A stretch of 64,000 nt of DNA from Marinobacter antarcticus (GCF_011049865.1 NZ_DRGY01000138.1:1-64000), one strand, 5' to 3'; positions 1 through 12,611 are shown, counted from the first letter of the stretch. Notes: generated from the letters alone by a model not told the origin. Made by a program: numbers and translations.

Positions 1-861
<861 letters not shown>

Positions 862-939
862 TCAATGCGCACACGATGAGGCGTGCGTCTTGCAAATTTG
901 GTAAATGTACCTGTATGAGTTCACGGCAGCTCACGAGCG

Positions 940-2121
940 TCAACCCAGCGTCTGTACCACCCAACGATCACCCTGTTTTACCAGTTCCCGATCACACCCT
1001 CGGGTTGCGGGATCAACTCCGTTGTCTTCCGGTAGCGCCCGGACAACGGTCTCCGTTATTCTCAGTTTTGAGATCATCTTTTCCAGCACTGCATCGTTCT
1101 GTGCAGGTGCCCAGACAGCGCAGCTGCGATTGAGCGACCGCTTGCCAAGGGCTACGAGTGCCCGTATGTCCAGGCTGAACCCTGTGGCAGGACGTGCCCG
1201 TCCGAAATCACTGCCAATGGCGTCGTAACGGCCGCCTTTGGCAACGGCGTCACCGTGGCCCGGCACGTAAGCGGCAAACACCAGACCGGTGTGATAGTTG
1301 TAACCGCGCAACTCGCAGAAATCGAAACCGAAACTGACTTCCGGGAAGTCTCTTTCCAGCATCTGTGCGACCCGGCCTAATTGATCGAGCGCCGCACTCA
1401 GGCTTTCGGACGCGCCGCTCAGTATTCGACGTGCTTCTGCCAGAGCCTCCGGGCCACCGCTTACACGGGCAAGCTCGCGGAGACGCGCACCCGCTGAACC
1501 GGCAGGGCAATCCCCCAGCAACTGGTCCAGCTCAGGTACCGATTTGCGCGCCATGGCGTCAAAGATTGCCGCACTGGTGTCACGATCAAATTGCGCTTCG
1601 CCAATCAGACTTTCATAAATGGAAACGTGGGCCAGATCCAGATGAATACTCGGCAGGCCAGCAACGCGAAGGGCCTCCAGCATCAGGCTGATGATTTCCA
1701 TGTCTGCAGATTCAGACGCGCTACCGAACAGTTCACAGCCCGCCTGAATGGGCGTGCGCCCGGTCAGCATGTGCTTGGGGCGGGTATGAAGCACGTGTCC
1801 CGCATAGCACAAGCGTGTGATCCCCTCCTGTCCCAAGGTGTGGGCATCAATGCGCGCAGCTTGGGGCGTCATATCGGCTCGAACACCCATCATGCGCCCG
1901 GTCAGCTGATCCGTCAGCTTGAAGGTTTGCAGTTCCAGGTTGTGCCCGGTGCCGGTAAACAGGGATTCGAGGTATTCGATAAGCGGTGGGATAACCAGTT
2001 GGTAGCCCCAGCGTTGGCAGGTATCCATTACATCCCGGCGCAGGGATTCTATCTGTCCGGCCAGTGGCGGCAAGATATCCTCCACCCCGTCCGGCAGTAA
2101 CCAGCGATCAGATACTGTCAT
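940..2121 (-). CDS. hisZ: ATP phosphoribosyltransferase regulatory subunit (HisS-like)
   Basis: WLLPDGVEDILPPLAGQIESLRRDVMD...TDQLTGRMMGVRADMTPQAARIDAH; class II aaRS-like paralogue next to purA. Start placed at internal ATG (MTVSDRW). Confidence 0.85.
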   Translation of the reverse strand: MTVSDRWLLPDGVEDILPPLAGQIESLRRDVMDTCQRWGYQLVIPPLIEYLESLFTGTGHNLELQTFKLTDQLTGRMMGVRADMTPQAARIDAHTLGQEGITRLCYAGHVLHTRPKHMLTGRTPIQAGCELFGSASESADMEIISLMLEALRVAGLPSIHLDLAHVSIYESLIGEAQFDRDTSAAIFDAMARKSVPELDQLLGDCPAGSAGARLRELARVSGGPEALAEARRILSGASESLSAALDQLGRVAQMLERDFPEVSFGFDFCELRGYNYHTGLVFAAYVPGHGDAVAKGGRYDAIGSDFGRARPATGFSLDIRALVALGKRSLNRSCAVWAPAQNDAVLEKMISKLRITETVVRALPEDNGVDPATRGCDRELVKQGDRWVVQTLG

Positions 2122-2247
2122 GAGATTCCGTTGTCCATCCCGCACACTTCTGCTTGTTACGCAGAAAAATACGCAGGTTCTTTAGGGTGACATTCGGGTA
2201 GAAGAACCCGAACCAAAACTCAGCAAATTTTACACTGTTGGCGGACA

Positions 2248-2283
2248 CAAAAAAACCGGAATACCAGGGCATTCCGGTTTTTC
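2248..2283 (-). terminator. Intrinsic terminator downstream of hflC
   Basis: aaaaaaaCCGGAATaccagggcATTCCGGttttt hairpin with A/T flanks. Confidence 0.8.
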
Positions 2284-2300
2284 AGCAAACGGTGCGCGTT

Positions 2301-3176
2301 TTAGCTTCCGCCCTTTGAATCCTTCAGGAATTTCATGAATTCGCTGTTGGCGTCAATAACCATCATGTCGTCTTTGCCAGAGAAAGTGTTCCGATATGCC
2401 TGAAGACTACGGTAGAAGCTGTAGAAGTCAGCGTTGGAGCCATAGGCGTCTGCGTATATCTGGGCCGCTTCACCATCACCTTCACCCCGAGTTGTTTCCG
2501 AGGCAGAGAATGCTTCTGCCAGGGTAACGGTTTTCTGGCGATCCGCATCGGCGCGAATACCCTCAGCCAGCTCCTTGCCGCGGGAACGGAATTCCTGGGC
2601 AAGTTTCTCACGCTCAGCCGCCATCCGGCGATAAACGTTTTCACTCACCTGTCCGGGAAATTCTATAGCCTTAAGTCGGATATCCCTGACTTCGATACCA
2701 AACTCTTTTACAGAGGTTTCATTTACCCGGTCACGCAGAGTTTGCATAAGCTGGTCACGCTGACCTGAGACCACCTCGTGCATGGTGCGAACACCGAACT
2801 CATCCCGCAGTCCGTTATCCACCCGTGACAACAACAGTGACTGGGCACGCAATTCATCCCCGCCGGTGGCGCGATAGAACTGATCCACGTCACGAATTTT
2901 CCAGACAATATAGGAATCCACATCCAGCGGTTTCTTTTCAACCGTCAGGTACTGCCGCGAAGGCAAATCCATGGTCAGTACGCGGACATCGAACTGCCGA
3001 ACCTGATCGATCACCGGCACCTTGAAATGAATGCCCGCCTGGATATCAGTTTCAACCAACTCACCGAACCTGAGCATGACCCCACGATGAGTTTCCGGAA
3101 TGATAAAAACGCTCGACATTACCAGCAGGACGACGATCAGGGCGCCTGCAAGGCCCACTACACCTTTAGGTCCCAT
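2301..3176 (-). CDS. hflC: FtsH protease modulator HflC (SPFH/band 7)
   Basis: N-terminal TM and SPFH domain (VIPETHRGVMLRFGELVETDIQAGIHFKVP); downstream of hflK. Confidence 0.95.
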   Translation of the reverse strand: MGPKGVVGLAGALIVVLLVMSSVFIIPETHRGVMLRFGELVETDIQAGIHFKVPVIDQVRQFDVRVLTMDLPSRQYLTVEKKPLDVDSYIVWKIRDVDQFYRATGGDELRAQSLLLSRVDNGLRDEFGVRTMHEVVSGQRDQLMQTLRDRVNETSVKEFGIEVRDIRLKAIEFPGQVSENVYRRMAAEREKLAQEFRSRGKELAEGIRADADRQKTVTLAEAFSASETTRGEGDGEAAQIYADAYGSNADFYSFYRSLQAYRNTFSGKDDMMVIDANSEFMKFLKDSKGGS

Positions 3177-3178
3177 GA

Positions 3179-4384
3179 TTATCTGCTCCTCCGTGCATTA
3201 GTGTCTTGTCTGGTCCGCAATTTCTGAACAACCTGATCGGTCAGGTCTTCAATATCCGCCTGGCTTCCACCACTTCCTGAAGACTGATTGCCTCCCCGTG
3301 ATGATGAACCCTGGGTGAGACGATCCAGAGGCAGATACATCATGTTGCCACTGCTTTCAGTATCCACAAGAATCTTGCTGCTGTTTGAAAGCACAGTTTC
3401 CAGAGTCTGCAAGTACATACGCTCGCGAGTGACCACGGGCGCCGTCTGATAGACAGCCAGTAACTCGAGGAAACGGGCTGTTTCACCGCGGGCGCGCTCA
3501 ACAACCTCTTGCTTGTAAGCGCTTGCTTCTTCGATCATGCGCTGCGCTTGGCCGCGAGCTTCAGGAACCACCTTGTTTCGGTAGGTTTCTGCCTCTTCCT
3601 TAACGCGTTGCTCATCTTCACGAGCGCGCTGGACTTCCCGGAACGCATCTTGCACCGCTGCGGGTGGCTGAGTACTTTCAACGTTAACACGGACGATCTC
3701 AAGACCGGTTCCGTATTCTTTCAAAAAGCCCTGGAGGCGCTGTTCAACACGAACGGCGAGTTCTGCACGACCTTCTGTCAGCACATCATCGAGAGACGAA
3801 CTGCCAACCTCGTGGCGCAGTGCGCTGTCTGTGGCGAACGCGAGAGCCTGGTTAGAGTCACGCACGTTCAAGACGTAAGCACGCGCATCACCAACCCGGT
3901 ACTGAACCTGCAGATCGATCGTTACCAGGTTTTCATCCTGGGTCAGCATCTGCCCGCTCGACTTGGCGGTTCTTACGCTGGTGACTCGCACCATGGTGAC
4001 GTCGTCAATCAGAGGCACTTTGAATCTCAGGCCGGGGCTTTCAGTTTTGGCATATTCACCAAATCTGAGCACCACAGAGCGCTCTTGCTCGTTGACGGTG
4101 TAGAATGATTGAAATATCACGTAACCCAGCACGAGAATGGCTGCCAGTGCGAGAATAGCGCCGAACCCGCCGCCACCCCCGGAACTTTTACCGCCCTCGT
4201 TGTTACCAGAGTCTCCGGACTTTTTACCCTTACCGCCCAGCATCTTACTAAGCTTGTCCAGGCCTTTTTTCAGCGCCTCGTCAAGGTCTGGTGGTCCCTG
4301 ATCATTGCCGCGACGACCGCCACCCGTTCCCCAGGGATCGTTGTCTTTGTCGTTGCGGTTTCCACCCGGTTCATTCCAGGCCAT
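3179..4384 (-). CDS. hflK: FtsH protease modulator HflK
   Basis: MAWNEPGGNRNDKDNDPWGTGGGRRGNDQGPPDLDEALKK Gly-rich N-terminus plus SPFH domain. Confidence 0.96.
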   Translation of the reverse strand: MAWNEPGGNRNDKDNDPWGTGGGRRGNDQGPPDLDEALKKGLDKLSKMLGGKGKKSGDSGNNEGGKSSGGGGGFGAILALAAILVLGYVIFQSFYTVNEQERSVVLRFGEYAKTESPGLRFKVPLIDDVTMVRVTSVRTAKSSGQMLTQDENLVTIDLQVQYRVGDARAYVLNVRDSNQALAFATDSALRHEVGSSSLDDVLTEGRAELAVRVEQRLQGFLKEYGTGLEIVRVNVESTQPPAAVQDAFREVQRAREDEQRVKEEAETYRNKVVPEARGQAQRMIEEASAYKQEVVERARGETARFLELLAVYQTAPVVTRERMYLQTLETVLSNSSKILVDTESSGNMMYLPLDRLTQGSSSRGGNQSSGSGGSQADIEDLTDQVVQKLRTRQDTNARRSR

Positions 4385-4462
4385 AGTGCTCTCCGTTACT
4401 AACGTGTCGATGGCTGCAGATACTAGGGACTTATCATCGCCCCGGCAATAGCCACTAAGGTT

Positions 4463-5761
4463 TCAGGCACGCCCAACGTCCAGACGTACCGATTCTTCAC
4501 TGATGCCCGCACGGCTCAGAAGCTGCAGCCAGTCCCGATGTTGTAATCGGGTTTCGAGCACCATGTCTCCGGATTCCCGGTGTTCTTCGCTGAGTACTGA
4601 TCCCGCCTCGTGCATGAGCGCCCGAAGCTTGCCATCAGCAGGCCCGAGCAAAACGAAGTAGTGTACAACATCTTCAGCCAAACGCTCGACGATCGCATCG
4701 TACAAGCCGTCCAGACCTTCACCGGAAACCGCAGACACCCAGGCCCGCACAGGCACACCCTCTTCATTGCGCTCTATCCGGGGAGTGAAATTGTCCAGCA
4801 AATCGATTTTATTGAATACCTGAAGCACAGGTATTTCGTCGGCGCCGATTTCCGCCAGCACCTCTTCAACTTGTTCTATATTTTCATCACGGCGGCTATC
4901 GTGACTGTCCACGATGTGAAGCAGAATGGTCGCTTCCGTTGTTTCTTCCAGGGTAGCCCGAAATGCCTCAACCAGTTTATGGGGCAGATGCCGGATAAAG
5001 CCCACGGTATCCGCCATTACGACCGGCCCTATGTCCGGAAGTTCCAGGCGTCGGATGGTTGGGTCCAATGTTGCGAACAACTTGTCGGCCGCGTATACGG
5101 AAGACGTGGTAATCCGGTTGAACAAGGTAGATTTGCCAGCGTTGGTATAACCAACCAGAGATACCGTCGGAATGTCTGCACGCTTGCGCGCGCGACGACC
5201 CTGATTACGCTGCCTGCGAACCTTCTCAAGACGCTTGTGGATCGACTTGATGCGCTCACGCAGCAATCTGCGGTCGGTTTCCAGTTGGGTTTCACCGGGG
5301 CCACGCAGGCCGATGCCGCCTTTCTGACGCTCAAGGTGTGTCCAGCCGCGTACAAGGCGCGTTGACATGAAATCAAGCTGAGCCAGCTCTACCTGTAGCT
5401 TGCCTTCGTGGGTGCGAGCTCGCTGCGCAAAAATATCCAGAATAACGCCGGTTCGATCCAGAACACGGCATTTTAACTCACGCTCAATGTTTCGTTCCTG
5501 GCTGGGGCTAAGCGCGTGGTTGAACAGAATGACATCGGCTTCGTGTGCGGTCATCGCATCACGAATTTCCTCCAGCTTGCCTTCGCCCACGAACAATCTC
5601 GGGCTGGGCTGCTTGCGGGATCCGGTTACAACTCCAACCGCCTCAACACCGGCAGACGCAACAAGTTCCCGAAATTCCTCGGGATCTTCAGAGCCTTCAT
5701 GAGACGTAAAATCGATATGGACGAGGATCGCTCGTTCACCTACATCCGGGCGCTCAAACAA
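4463..5761 (-). CDS. hflX: Ribosome-associated GTPase HflX
   Basis: G1 motif GYTNAGKSTLFN, DTVGFIRHLPH, NKIDLL; next to hfq. Confidence 0.96.
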   Translation of the reverse strand: MFERPDVGERAILVHIDFTSHEGSEDPEEFRELVASAGVEAVGVVTGSRKQPSPRLFVGEGKLEEIRDAMTAHEADVILFNHALSPSQERNIERELKCRVLDRTGVILDIFAQRARTHEGKLQVELAQLDFMSTRLVRGWTHLERQKGGIGLRGPGETQLETDRRLLRERIKSIHKRLEKVRRQRNQGRRARKRADIPTVSLVGYTNAGKSTLFNRITTSSVYAADKLFATLDPTIRRLELPDIGPVVMADTVGFIRHLPHKLVEAFRATLEETTEATILLHIVDSHDSRRDENIEQVEEVLAEIGADEIPVLQVFNKIDLLDNFTPRIERNEEGVPVRAWVSAVSGEGLDGLYDAIVERLAEDVVHYFVLLGPADGKLRALMHEAGSVLSEEHRESGDMVLETRLQHRDWLQLLSRAGISEESVRLDVGRA

Positions 5762-5880
5762 TGGGCATCAACTCCGAAACAGTCTGGCTGTTAACCTCAG
5801 AAAAACAAACACCCGCGGCCGTCAAAACCCAAAGGCTCGTCGGGAACGCGGGTGGCAAAAACCGGTAACCCCGGGTCAAT

Positions 5881-6132
5881 TCAGTCTTCAGATTCATCCT
5901 CTTCTGCCGGATTTTGCTGCGGAATGCGAACATTCCTGGCAGGCACAACCGTGGAAATTGCGTGCTTGTAGACCATTTGGCTGACGGTGTTTTTCAACAA
6001 AATAACGAATTGGTCAAAAGACTCTACCTGGCCCTGCAATTTGATGCCGTTAACCAAAAAGATGGAAACCGGAATGCGTTCCTTGCGTAAGGCATTGAGG
6101 TAAGGGTCTTGTAACGAGTGCCCTTTTGACAT
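5881..6132 (-). CDS. hfq: RNA chaperone Hfq
   Basis: [66 protein letters not shown]; start trimmed to the canonical ATG. Confidence 0.98.
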   Translation of the reverse strand: MSKGHSLQDPYLNALRKERIPVSIFLVNGIKLQGQVESFDQFVILLKNTVSQMVYKHAISTVVPARNVRIPQQNPAEEDESED

Positions 6133-6169
6133 GTTTATTCTCCTGTTTTTTAGTAAATGCAAATCGTCA

Positions 6170-7222
6170 TTATTCGAAACTAAATGTGGCGTGAAGTCTG
6201 ACTTTTTTCAAGGCTGCCTCAACGATAAACGGGCCTTCGCTGTCGAACCAGTTCAAATCAGACCACTTGCGAAGCCACGTTAACTGCCGCTTGGCAAGCT
6301 GTCGGGTGGCCGCGACGCCGTTGCTTACAAATACGTCATAATCGTCGGAATTGACCAGATAACTCCAAGCCTGACGATAACCAACGCAACGCATCGAAGG
6401 GAGGTCCGGGTCAAGATCGCCCCGGCCCATCAGTGCGCGAACTTCTTCCAGAAATCCCGCTTCCAACATACTTGCGAAACGCTGGTGTATTCGGTCGTGA
6501 AGCACTTGCCTCTGCGGAGGTGCAAGCGCGAGTTGCGTTATAGTATACGGAAGCGACGAAGTTCCGTCTGCCTGCCATTGCGTAAAATAAGTGTAATCCT
6601 CAACATTCTGACAACCGGCCTCTTGCTGCGGCGACTGGGGGGCGTCTGACTTCCAGAACGCCGAGATCGGCCGCCCCGTCAGGCGAACGACTTCCAGGGC
6701 TCTCAACAGGCGCTGGTGATTGTTCGGGTGGATTATCTTTGCCGCAATCGGATCAACGGCCCGCAACTCTTCGTAAAGTGCCGGCCAGCCCAGCCGTCGC
6801 GCCTCCGCCTCCAAAGCTCTGCGCAGCTCCGGACTTGCCGCTGGCAACCCGGACATGCCATGCAACAACGCCTTGAAATACATCATGGTGCCGCCCACCA
6901 GCAACGGTATGCGCCCTGCGCGCGAGATTTTCGTCATTTCTGCGAGCGCATCCCTGCGAAAATCGGCAGCGGAATAGGTTTCGGCCGGATCACAGATATC
7001 AATCAGTCGGTGCGGAGCCCGCGCAAGCTCGTCATTGGTGGGCTTGGCCGTACCGATGTTCATCCCGCGGTAAATCATCGCCGAATCAACACTGATGATG
7101 TCGCAAGGCAGGCGTTCGCAAAGCGCCATGGCCAGATCGGTCTTGCCCGAGGCTGTTGGCCCCATGAGAAAAATCGCAGGCGGCCGGTCGGGGGCGCCAC
7201 CGGCATCAGAGATTGGCAACAT
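6170..7222 (-). CDS. miaA: tRNA dimethylallyltransferase
   Basis: [48 protein letters not shown]. Confidence 0.97.
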   Translation of the reverse strand: MLPISDAGGAPDRPPAIFLMGPTASGKTDLAMALCERLPCDIISVDSAMIYRGMNIGTAKPTNDELARAPHRLIDICDPAETYSAADFRRDALAEMTKISRAGRIPLLVGGTMMYFKALLHGMSGLPAASPELRRALEAEARRLGWPALYEELRAVDPIAAKIIHPNNHQRLLRALEVVRLTGRPISAFWKSDAPQSPQQEAGCQNVEDYTYFTQWQADGTSSLPYTITQLALAPPQRQVLHDRIHQRFASMLEAGFLEEVRALMGRGDLDPDLPSMRCVGYRQAWSYLVNSDDYDVFVSNGVAATRQLAKRQLTWLRKWSDLNWFDSEGPFIVEAALKKVRLHATFSFE

Positions 7223-7224
7223 TG

Positions 7225-9141
7225 CTAGCGACCCCGCAGAAACAGCTTATCCAGCTCGGCGAGCGTCACCAGCGTCCAGGTCGGCCGGCCGTGGTTGCAC
7301 TGCCCACTGCGCTCTGTTGCTTCCATATCCCGCAGCAGTGAATTCATCTCCGGTATGGTCAACTGGCGATTTGCCCGCACCGAACCGTGACAAGCCATGG
7401 TGCCAAGAAGCTCATGGGTTACGGCTTCTACCCGGTCGCTTTGGCCGTGCTCAATCAAATCCGATAACACGTCCCGAACGAGCTGCTCGGTATCGGCGCC
7501 TCGCAGCAACGCAGGCACCTGACGAATGGCAAGCGTTTCAGGCCCGATTCGCTCAATCTGCAGCCCGAGCTGTTGCAGCTCGTCTGCGTGGGTTTCAGCC
7601 AACGCAGCTTCCTTCTGGCTGACCGCGAGAGACAGCGGCACCAGCAACGGCTGGCTTTTGAGATCCTGCTCTGCCAGTGCGCGCTTCATACGCTCGTAGG
7701 TGATGCGTTCGTGGGCCGCATGCATATCGACCACGACCATCCCGGCACTGCCTTGGGCCAAAATGTAAATGCCGTGCAACTGGGCAATGGCATATCCCAG
7801 AGGCGGCTCCTCATGCCCGTTCGCGTTGGCCTGATGATCCAGAGCGGCGGGAGACGCAGGCGCCAAACCGTCCAGCGCTGCATGCTCTTGTCGCGCGCTG
7901 ACACCGCCGCCGCCAAGGGACTGATAAAAGGCCATCTGATCACTGGCCCGCCATTCCTGCTGAGGCGCGGCCTGCCCGACAAAACCGGAACCCGGGGCAC
8001 GATTGTCAGCCACAGGCGTTGCCGGTTGCCGACCCCATGGCTGGTGCTGGGCCACTGAGCCGGCTGCCGGGTATTCTTTGTGACCTTCGGCTTCGCGCCC
8101 AAAAGACTGAGCCACCGCACCGCGAAAGTGGTCGTCTGGCCGCACATCAGCCAAAGCCTTGTGCAGCGTACGAAAGATAAAATCGTGCACCAGACGACCG
8201 TCACGGAAGCGCACTTCGTGCTTGGTCGGGTGCACGTTCACATCCACGGTGGCCGGATCCACTTCAAGGTAAAGAACAAACGCAGGATGGCGATTGTTGT
8301 ACAACACATCGCGGTATGCCTGACGCACGGCATGGGCAACCAACCGGTCGCGGATCACCCGGCCATTAACGAAGAAATACTGAAGATCGGCCTGGCTGCG
8401 AGAAAATGTGGGCAAGGCCACCCAACCCCAAAGGCGCAAACCCGTGGCTTCTGCGTCAATGACGACGGCGTTGTCGATAAATTTCTGCCCACAGAGGGCG
8501 CCAATGCGGCGCTCTCTGTCGAGCGTGGACCCTGCTGGTTGAAGGTTCTGTACAACCCGCTGGTTGTGACGGAGGGTAAAACCCGCATCGAAGCGACTGA
8601 GCGCCTGGCGTCGAATACACTCTTCTACGTGATTAAATTCGGTTTTTTCAGCCCGAAGAAATTTGCGCCGAGCCGGGGTATTGAAAAAAAGATCCCGAAC
8701 TTCAACGGTGGTGCCCACAGGATGCGCGGCCGGTGAAATTGTGGCGTCCATGTCACGCCCTTCAACTTCCACCCGGGAGGCCGCCTCCTGGCCTTCTGTG
8801 CGAGAGGTCAGCGCAAGGCGCGACACCGAACTGATACTGGCCAACGCTTCACCCCTGAAACCCAGGGACACTACGGATTCCAGATCATCAAGACTGACAA
8901 TTTTACTGGTTGCATGGCGGCTGAGCGCCAGCGGCAGGTCACTTTCAGCAATACCACTGCCGTCGTCACGAACCCGGATCAGCTTTACGCCGCCTTGTTC
9001 GACCTCAACATCGACGCGGTCAGCACCTGCGTCGAGTGCATTTTCAACCAGTTCTTTTACGACGGATGCAGGGCGCTCAACGACCTCGCCCGCGGCAATC
9101 TGGTTTGCCAGCCGCGGCGAGAGCAATCGTATGGAGGGCAT
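7225..9141 (-). CDS. mutL: DNA mismatch repair protein MutL
   Basis: [41 protein letters not shown] ATPase motifs, C-terminal [12 protein letters not shown]. Confidence 0.98.
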   Translation of the reverse strand: MPSIRLLSPRLANQIAAGEVVERPASVVKELVENALDAGADRVDVEVEQGGVKLIRVRDDGSGIAESDLPLALSRHATSKIVSLDDLESVVSLGFRGEALASISSVSRLALTSRTEGQEAASRVEVEGRDMDATISPAAHPVGTTVEVRDLFFNTPARRKFLRAEKTEFNHVEECIRRQALSRFDAGFTLRHNQRVVQNLQPAGSTLDRERRIGALCGQKFIDNAVVIDAEATGLRLWGWVALPTFSRSQADLQYFFVNGRVIRDRLVAHAVRQAYRDVLYNNRHPAFVLYLEVDPATVDVNVHPTKHEVRFRDGRLVHDFIFRTLHKALADVRPDDHFRGAVAQSFGREAEGHKEYPAAGSVAQHQPWGRQPATPVADNRAPGSGFVGQAAPQQEWRASDQMAFYQSLGGGGVSARQEHAALDGLAPASPAALDHQANANGHEEPPLGYAIAQLHGIYILAQGSAGMVVVDMHAAHERITYERMKRALAEQDLKSQPLLVPLSLAVSQKEAALAETHADELQQLGLQIERIGPETLAIRQVPALLRGADTEQLVRDVLSDLIEHGQSDRVEAVTHELLGTMACHGSVRANRQLTIPEMNSLLRDMEATERSGQCNHGRPTWTLVTLAELDKLFLRGR

Positions 9142-9161
9142 GTTTCAGGGCCACCTCTTGT

Positions 9162-10523
9162 TCAGGATGAGGGAATACGAATGGTTTGCCCTACCATAAC
9201 ACGGTCGTCCCTCAGGTCGTTATACTGCATCAATTCGCTGACCGTGGTCTGATTGTCCCGAGCCACTGCTGAGAGCGTATCGCCACTTTGAACTTCGTAT
9301 TGACTGATTCGACCAGAGCCTGGACCGTTATGTTTTTGCCACGCCAGCAAAGTACCCGGCGGGGGCGTTTTCCGGAAATATGCATCAATACCGTTCATTA
9401 TGGCGCCGGCCAATCTGCGGCGGTACCAGTCTGTCGCCAGATTTTTCTCTTCATGCGGATTTGAGATAAATCCGGCCTCTACCAAGATGGACGGAATATC
9501 GGGCGACTTGAGCACCGCAAAGGCTGCTTGTTCCACGCCTGGCTTGTGCAGACGAGCAACTCCACCAAGCTTACCCAGCACAGAGCTACCCACGCCCAGG
9601 CTGGCGTTTATGCTCGCGGTCATGGATAAATCGAGCAGCACACCCGCCAGCATATCGTCGCGGCCGTCAAGAGATACGCCGCCAGCACCGCCGATCAGGT
9701 CTGAGCGATTTTCACTCTGCGCCAGCCAGCGCGCCGTTTCACTGGTAGCACCACGCTGGGACAACGCGAATACCGAGGCGCCTTTAGGCTGGGGGGTGCG
9801 AAAGGCATCTGCGTGCACCGACACAAACAAATCGGCGCCGTACTTGCGGGCCAGAATAGTGCGGCTTCTCAACCCGATATAATAGTCTCCGGTTCGGGTG
9901 AGCTTGGCGGTATAACCCGGCTGCTTGTCGATCATATCCTTGATAATATGCGCCATTTTCAAGACAACGTCTTTTTCGTGGGTACCCCGTGGGCCGATAG
10001 CACCGGGATCTTCACCTCCGTGGCCTGCATCAACAACCACGATAACATCGCGTTTGCCGGCGGAATTTTGAGTGACCGTTGGTTTGGTCGCTTTTTCCAG
10101 GCGACTGCCACTTTCATCAATCAGATCAACCACGAGCCGGTAGCCATATTGCTGATTGGGCTCCAACTGAAAACTCCGGGGCTTGACGTCGCTGGCAAGA
10201 TCAAGAACCACTCTGAGATCTGTTCCATTGCGCGGCGCGCTGCGGATACGCCGGACAGGGCTGCCGGACAGATCGAGTTTATCGAAGTCCGCTTTGAGTC
10301 GAGTGTTCTTCAGATCAATCACCAACCGCGACGGATTGCTCAGTGCGAATATGTTGTGATCGACCTTGCCTTTCGTGTCCAGCACCAGGCGAGTATGGTC
10401 CGGCGCGGGCCAGATGCGGATACCTTCCACCTGCGTGCCTGCCTGAACCTGCACGGTTGCGACCAGCAGCCACAAGGACGTCAACGTCATCATTGTTTTC
10501 ATTGTGAGCTTGAATTTATTCAT
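9162..10523 (-). CDS. amiB: N-acetylmuramoyl-L-alanine amidase with AMIN and LysM domains
   Basis: VVVDAGHGGEDPGAIGPRGTHEKDVVL amidase_3 motif; C-terminal LysM YEVQSGDTLSAVARDNQTTVSELMQYN. Confidence 0.93.
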   Translation of the reverse strand: MNKFKLTMKTMMTLTSLWLLVATVQVQAGTQVEGIRIWPAPDHTRLVLDTKGKVDHNIFALSNPSRLVIDLKNTRLKADFDKLDLSGSPVRRIRSAPRNGTDLRVVLDLASDVKPRSFQLEPNQQYGYRLVVDLIDESGSRLEKATKPTVTQNSAGKRDVIVVVDAGHGGEDPGAIGPRGTHEKDVVLKMAHIIKDMIDKQPGYTAKLTRTGDYYIGLRSRTILARKYGADLFVSVHADAFRTPQPKGASVFALSQRGATSETARWLAQSENRSDLIGGAGGVSLDGRDDMLAGVLLDLSMTASINASLGVGSSVLGKLGGVARLHKPGVEQAAFAVLKSPDIPSILVEAGFISNPHEEKNLATDWYRRRLAGAIMNGIDAYFRKTPPPGTLLAWQKHNGPGSGRISQYEVQSGDTLSAVARDNQTTVSELMQYNDLRDDRVMVGQTIRIPSS

Positions 10524-10554
10524 ACAGCCTGCCTGTTTATCCGGTTCTGGCCCA

Positions 10555-11052
10555 TTAATAGCGCGGCCCGGTTAACTCCAGTTCGTTCAAAAGTGATGCA
10601 CCCAACTCTGAGCGCGCCCGGACAACCGCGGAGCGGCCTTCGCCCTGATATTCAAGTTGGATTTCGAGATCCGGCTTTGGTAGCAACCCTGTGCCTCGCT
10701 CCGGCCATTCGATAAGGCAAACGCTCTGACCGTTGAAGTAATCCCGTATGCCCATGTATTCCAGCTCTTCAGGATCGCCCAACCGGTACAAATCAAAATG
10801 ATAGGTCGGTGGTGTCAACTCCTCATAGGGCTCGACCAGCGTGTAGGTCGGGCTCTTCACAGCGCCTGTGTGCCCGAGACCCCTTATAAATCCCCGGCTG
10901 AGCGTGGTCTTACCCATTCCGAGATCGCCCTCGAGAAACACGGTCAGGCCCTGGCCGGATTTTTTTGCCAGCCGGGCTAACGCGCGGCCCAGTTTCTGCG
11001 TGTCGGCCTCACCTTCCAGAAACAGCCGATGCTCGCTCACAGAAATACTCAC
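10555..11052 (-). CDS. tsaE: tRNA threonylcarbamoyladenosine biosynthesis ATPase TsaE
   Basis: LEGDLGMGKTTLSRGFIRGLG Walker A, SPTYTLVEPY. Confidence 0.95.
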   Translation of the reverse strand: MSISVSEHRLFLEGEADTQKLGRALARLAKKSGQGLTVFLEGDLGMGKTTLSRGFIRGLGHTGAVKSPTYTLVEPYEELTPPTYHFDLYRLGDPEELEYMGIRDYFNGQSVCLIEWPERGTGLLPKPDLEIQLEYQGEGRSAVVRARSELGASLLNELELTGPRY

Positions 11053-12611
11053 TTGTCTTCCTCACGGCAGTGACTGGCTGGCTCAGCCTCACGGAAAACC
11101 AGGGGGAGCGCGTCGATAACATCGGTCGGTATCAACCCGGCATAGCCTTTGGTTGCCGATGCCTTGGCGGCCGCTTCAAGATGAATAACGGCCCCCAACA
11201 CAGCAGCGCGGGCAGGTGCACCGGGCATCTGAGCGTAAAGCGACCCGACAACTCCCGATAACACGTCTCCCATGCCTCCGGTCGCCATGCCCGGATTACT
11301 GCCACCGGCAATATCCACCGGCTCCGAACCAGATGCGATAACCGTGCCGGCACCTTTAAGCAACACCACGCCGCCATAAACCGACTGCAGCTTTTTGGCC
11401 GCAGCCAAACGATCCGCCTCTATCTCCGGGATCGCGCAGTTCAGTAATCTGGCGGCTTCACCCGGATGCGGTGTCAGAATCTGCTGACTGACCGGTTTAA
11501 CCGCTTGGGATGACAGCAAATTAAGCGCGTCTGCGTCCAGAACGCGGGGTTTTCCGCTGTCTAAAACCTGTTGCAGCATTTGCTGGCCCCAGGCGCTTTG
11601 CCCCATACCCGGCCCGCAAACGACAACCGTCGCAGCCTGCAGCAACGCCGGCAGCTCTGAACCATGAATTACACCGTGAACCATAACCGACGGACACCGC
11701 GCCAACGCTGCCGTAACGTGCTCAGGGCGCGTCGCCAGCGAAACCAGCCCGGCACCCGAGCGTGCAGCCGCTTCCGCAGCCAACAAGCCTGCGCCACCAA
11801 AGCCCCGGTCTCCCGCGACCACCAGAACATGGCCAAACCGGCCCTTGTGGGCATTGGCGAGGCGAACGGGCAACCAATCGCGAACCGAAGGCCAACGCCG
11901 AAGCATCGCGACCGGGCTTTCGCCACTTTCATCGACGCCAGTGCCCGTTTTCAGCGCTTCAAAAACCACATCACCACACACAGCCACGCCCTGCCCGGTA
12001 TACAGCCCGGCTTTACGGCCAATAAACGTAACCGTCATGGTGGCCAGCACTACTTCGCCCCCGGCCGCCCCCGACGTGGCATTCAGCCCGGATGGCACAT
12101 CCACCGCCAGCACGGGAAGCCCGGCGCGGTTGCAGCGCACAATTATCCCGGAAAATGGTTCCCTGGGGGCACCGGAAATGCCGGTGCCCAGCATGGCGTC
12201 GACAATCAGTTTTGCTGTTTCAAACAAAGCATTCAGCGCGGGCTCGCTGATATCTCCCAGATCCTGCACCTCTACGCCATCCGCAATCGCCTTTTGCCAG
12301 GCTTTGCGGGCATCGCCACTCAACTTACCGGTGGGAGCAACCGCAAGACACTGCACAGACAGCCCGTGCCTGATGGCATTGGCCGCGATCAGATAACCAT
12401 CACCGCCGTTATTGCCAGCGCCGCAAAGCACCAACACGGGCTCTACGCCGGGCCAGCGAACAACCAATTGGCGAAATGCTGCGCGGGCAGCAGACTGCAT
12501 CAGTTCAAAGCCGTCGACGCCCTGCTGTTCGATCACATATTGATCGATACGACGCACAGAATCGGCACAAAACAGCGCATCTGATAAACTATTCCCAGCG
12601 TGCTGTGGCAT
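11049..12611 (-). CDS. nnr: Bifunctional NAD(P)H-hydrate epimerase/dehydratase
   Basis: GAGNNGGDGYLIA (YjeF_N) and GGMGDVLSGVVGSLYAQ (carbohydrate-kinase-like); 4-bp overlap with tsaE. Confidence 0.93.
   Translation of the reverse strand: MPQHAGNSLSDALFCADSVRRIDQYVIEQQGVDGFELMQSAARAAFRQLVVRWPGVEPVLVLCGAGNNGGDGYLIAANAIRHGLSVQCLAVAPTGKLSGDARKAWQKAIADGVEVQDLGDISEPALNALFETAKLIVDAMLGTGISGAPREPFSGIIVRCNRAGLPVLAVDVPSGLNATSGAAGGEVVLATMTVTFIGRKAGLYTGQGVAVCGDVVFEALKTGTGVDESGESPVAMLRRWPSVRDWLPVRLANAHKGRFGHVLVVAGDRGFGGAGLLAAEAAARSGAGLVSLATRPEHVTAALARCPSVMVHGVIHGSELPALLQAATVVVCGPGMGQSAWGQQMLQQVLDSGKPRVLDADALNLLSSQAVKPVSQQILTPHPGEAARLLNCAIPEIEADRLAAAKKLQSVYGGVVLLKGAGTVIASGSEPVDIAGGSNPGMATGGMGDVLSGVVGSLYAQMPGAPARAAVLGAVIHLEAAAKASATKGYAGLIPTDVIDALPLVFREAEPASHCREEDK

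Noticed and set aside
11664-12584. 306-aa + strand ORF
   Set aside because: Antisense shadow of nnr.
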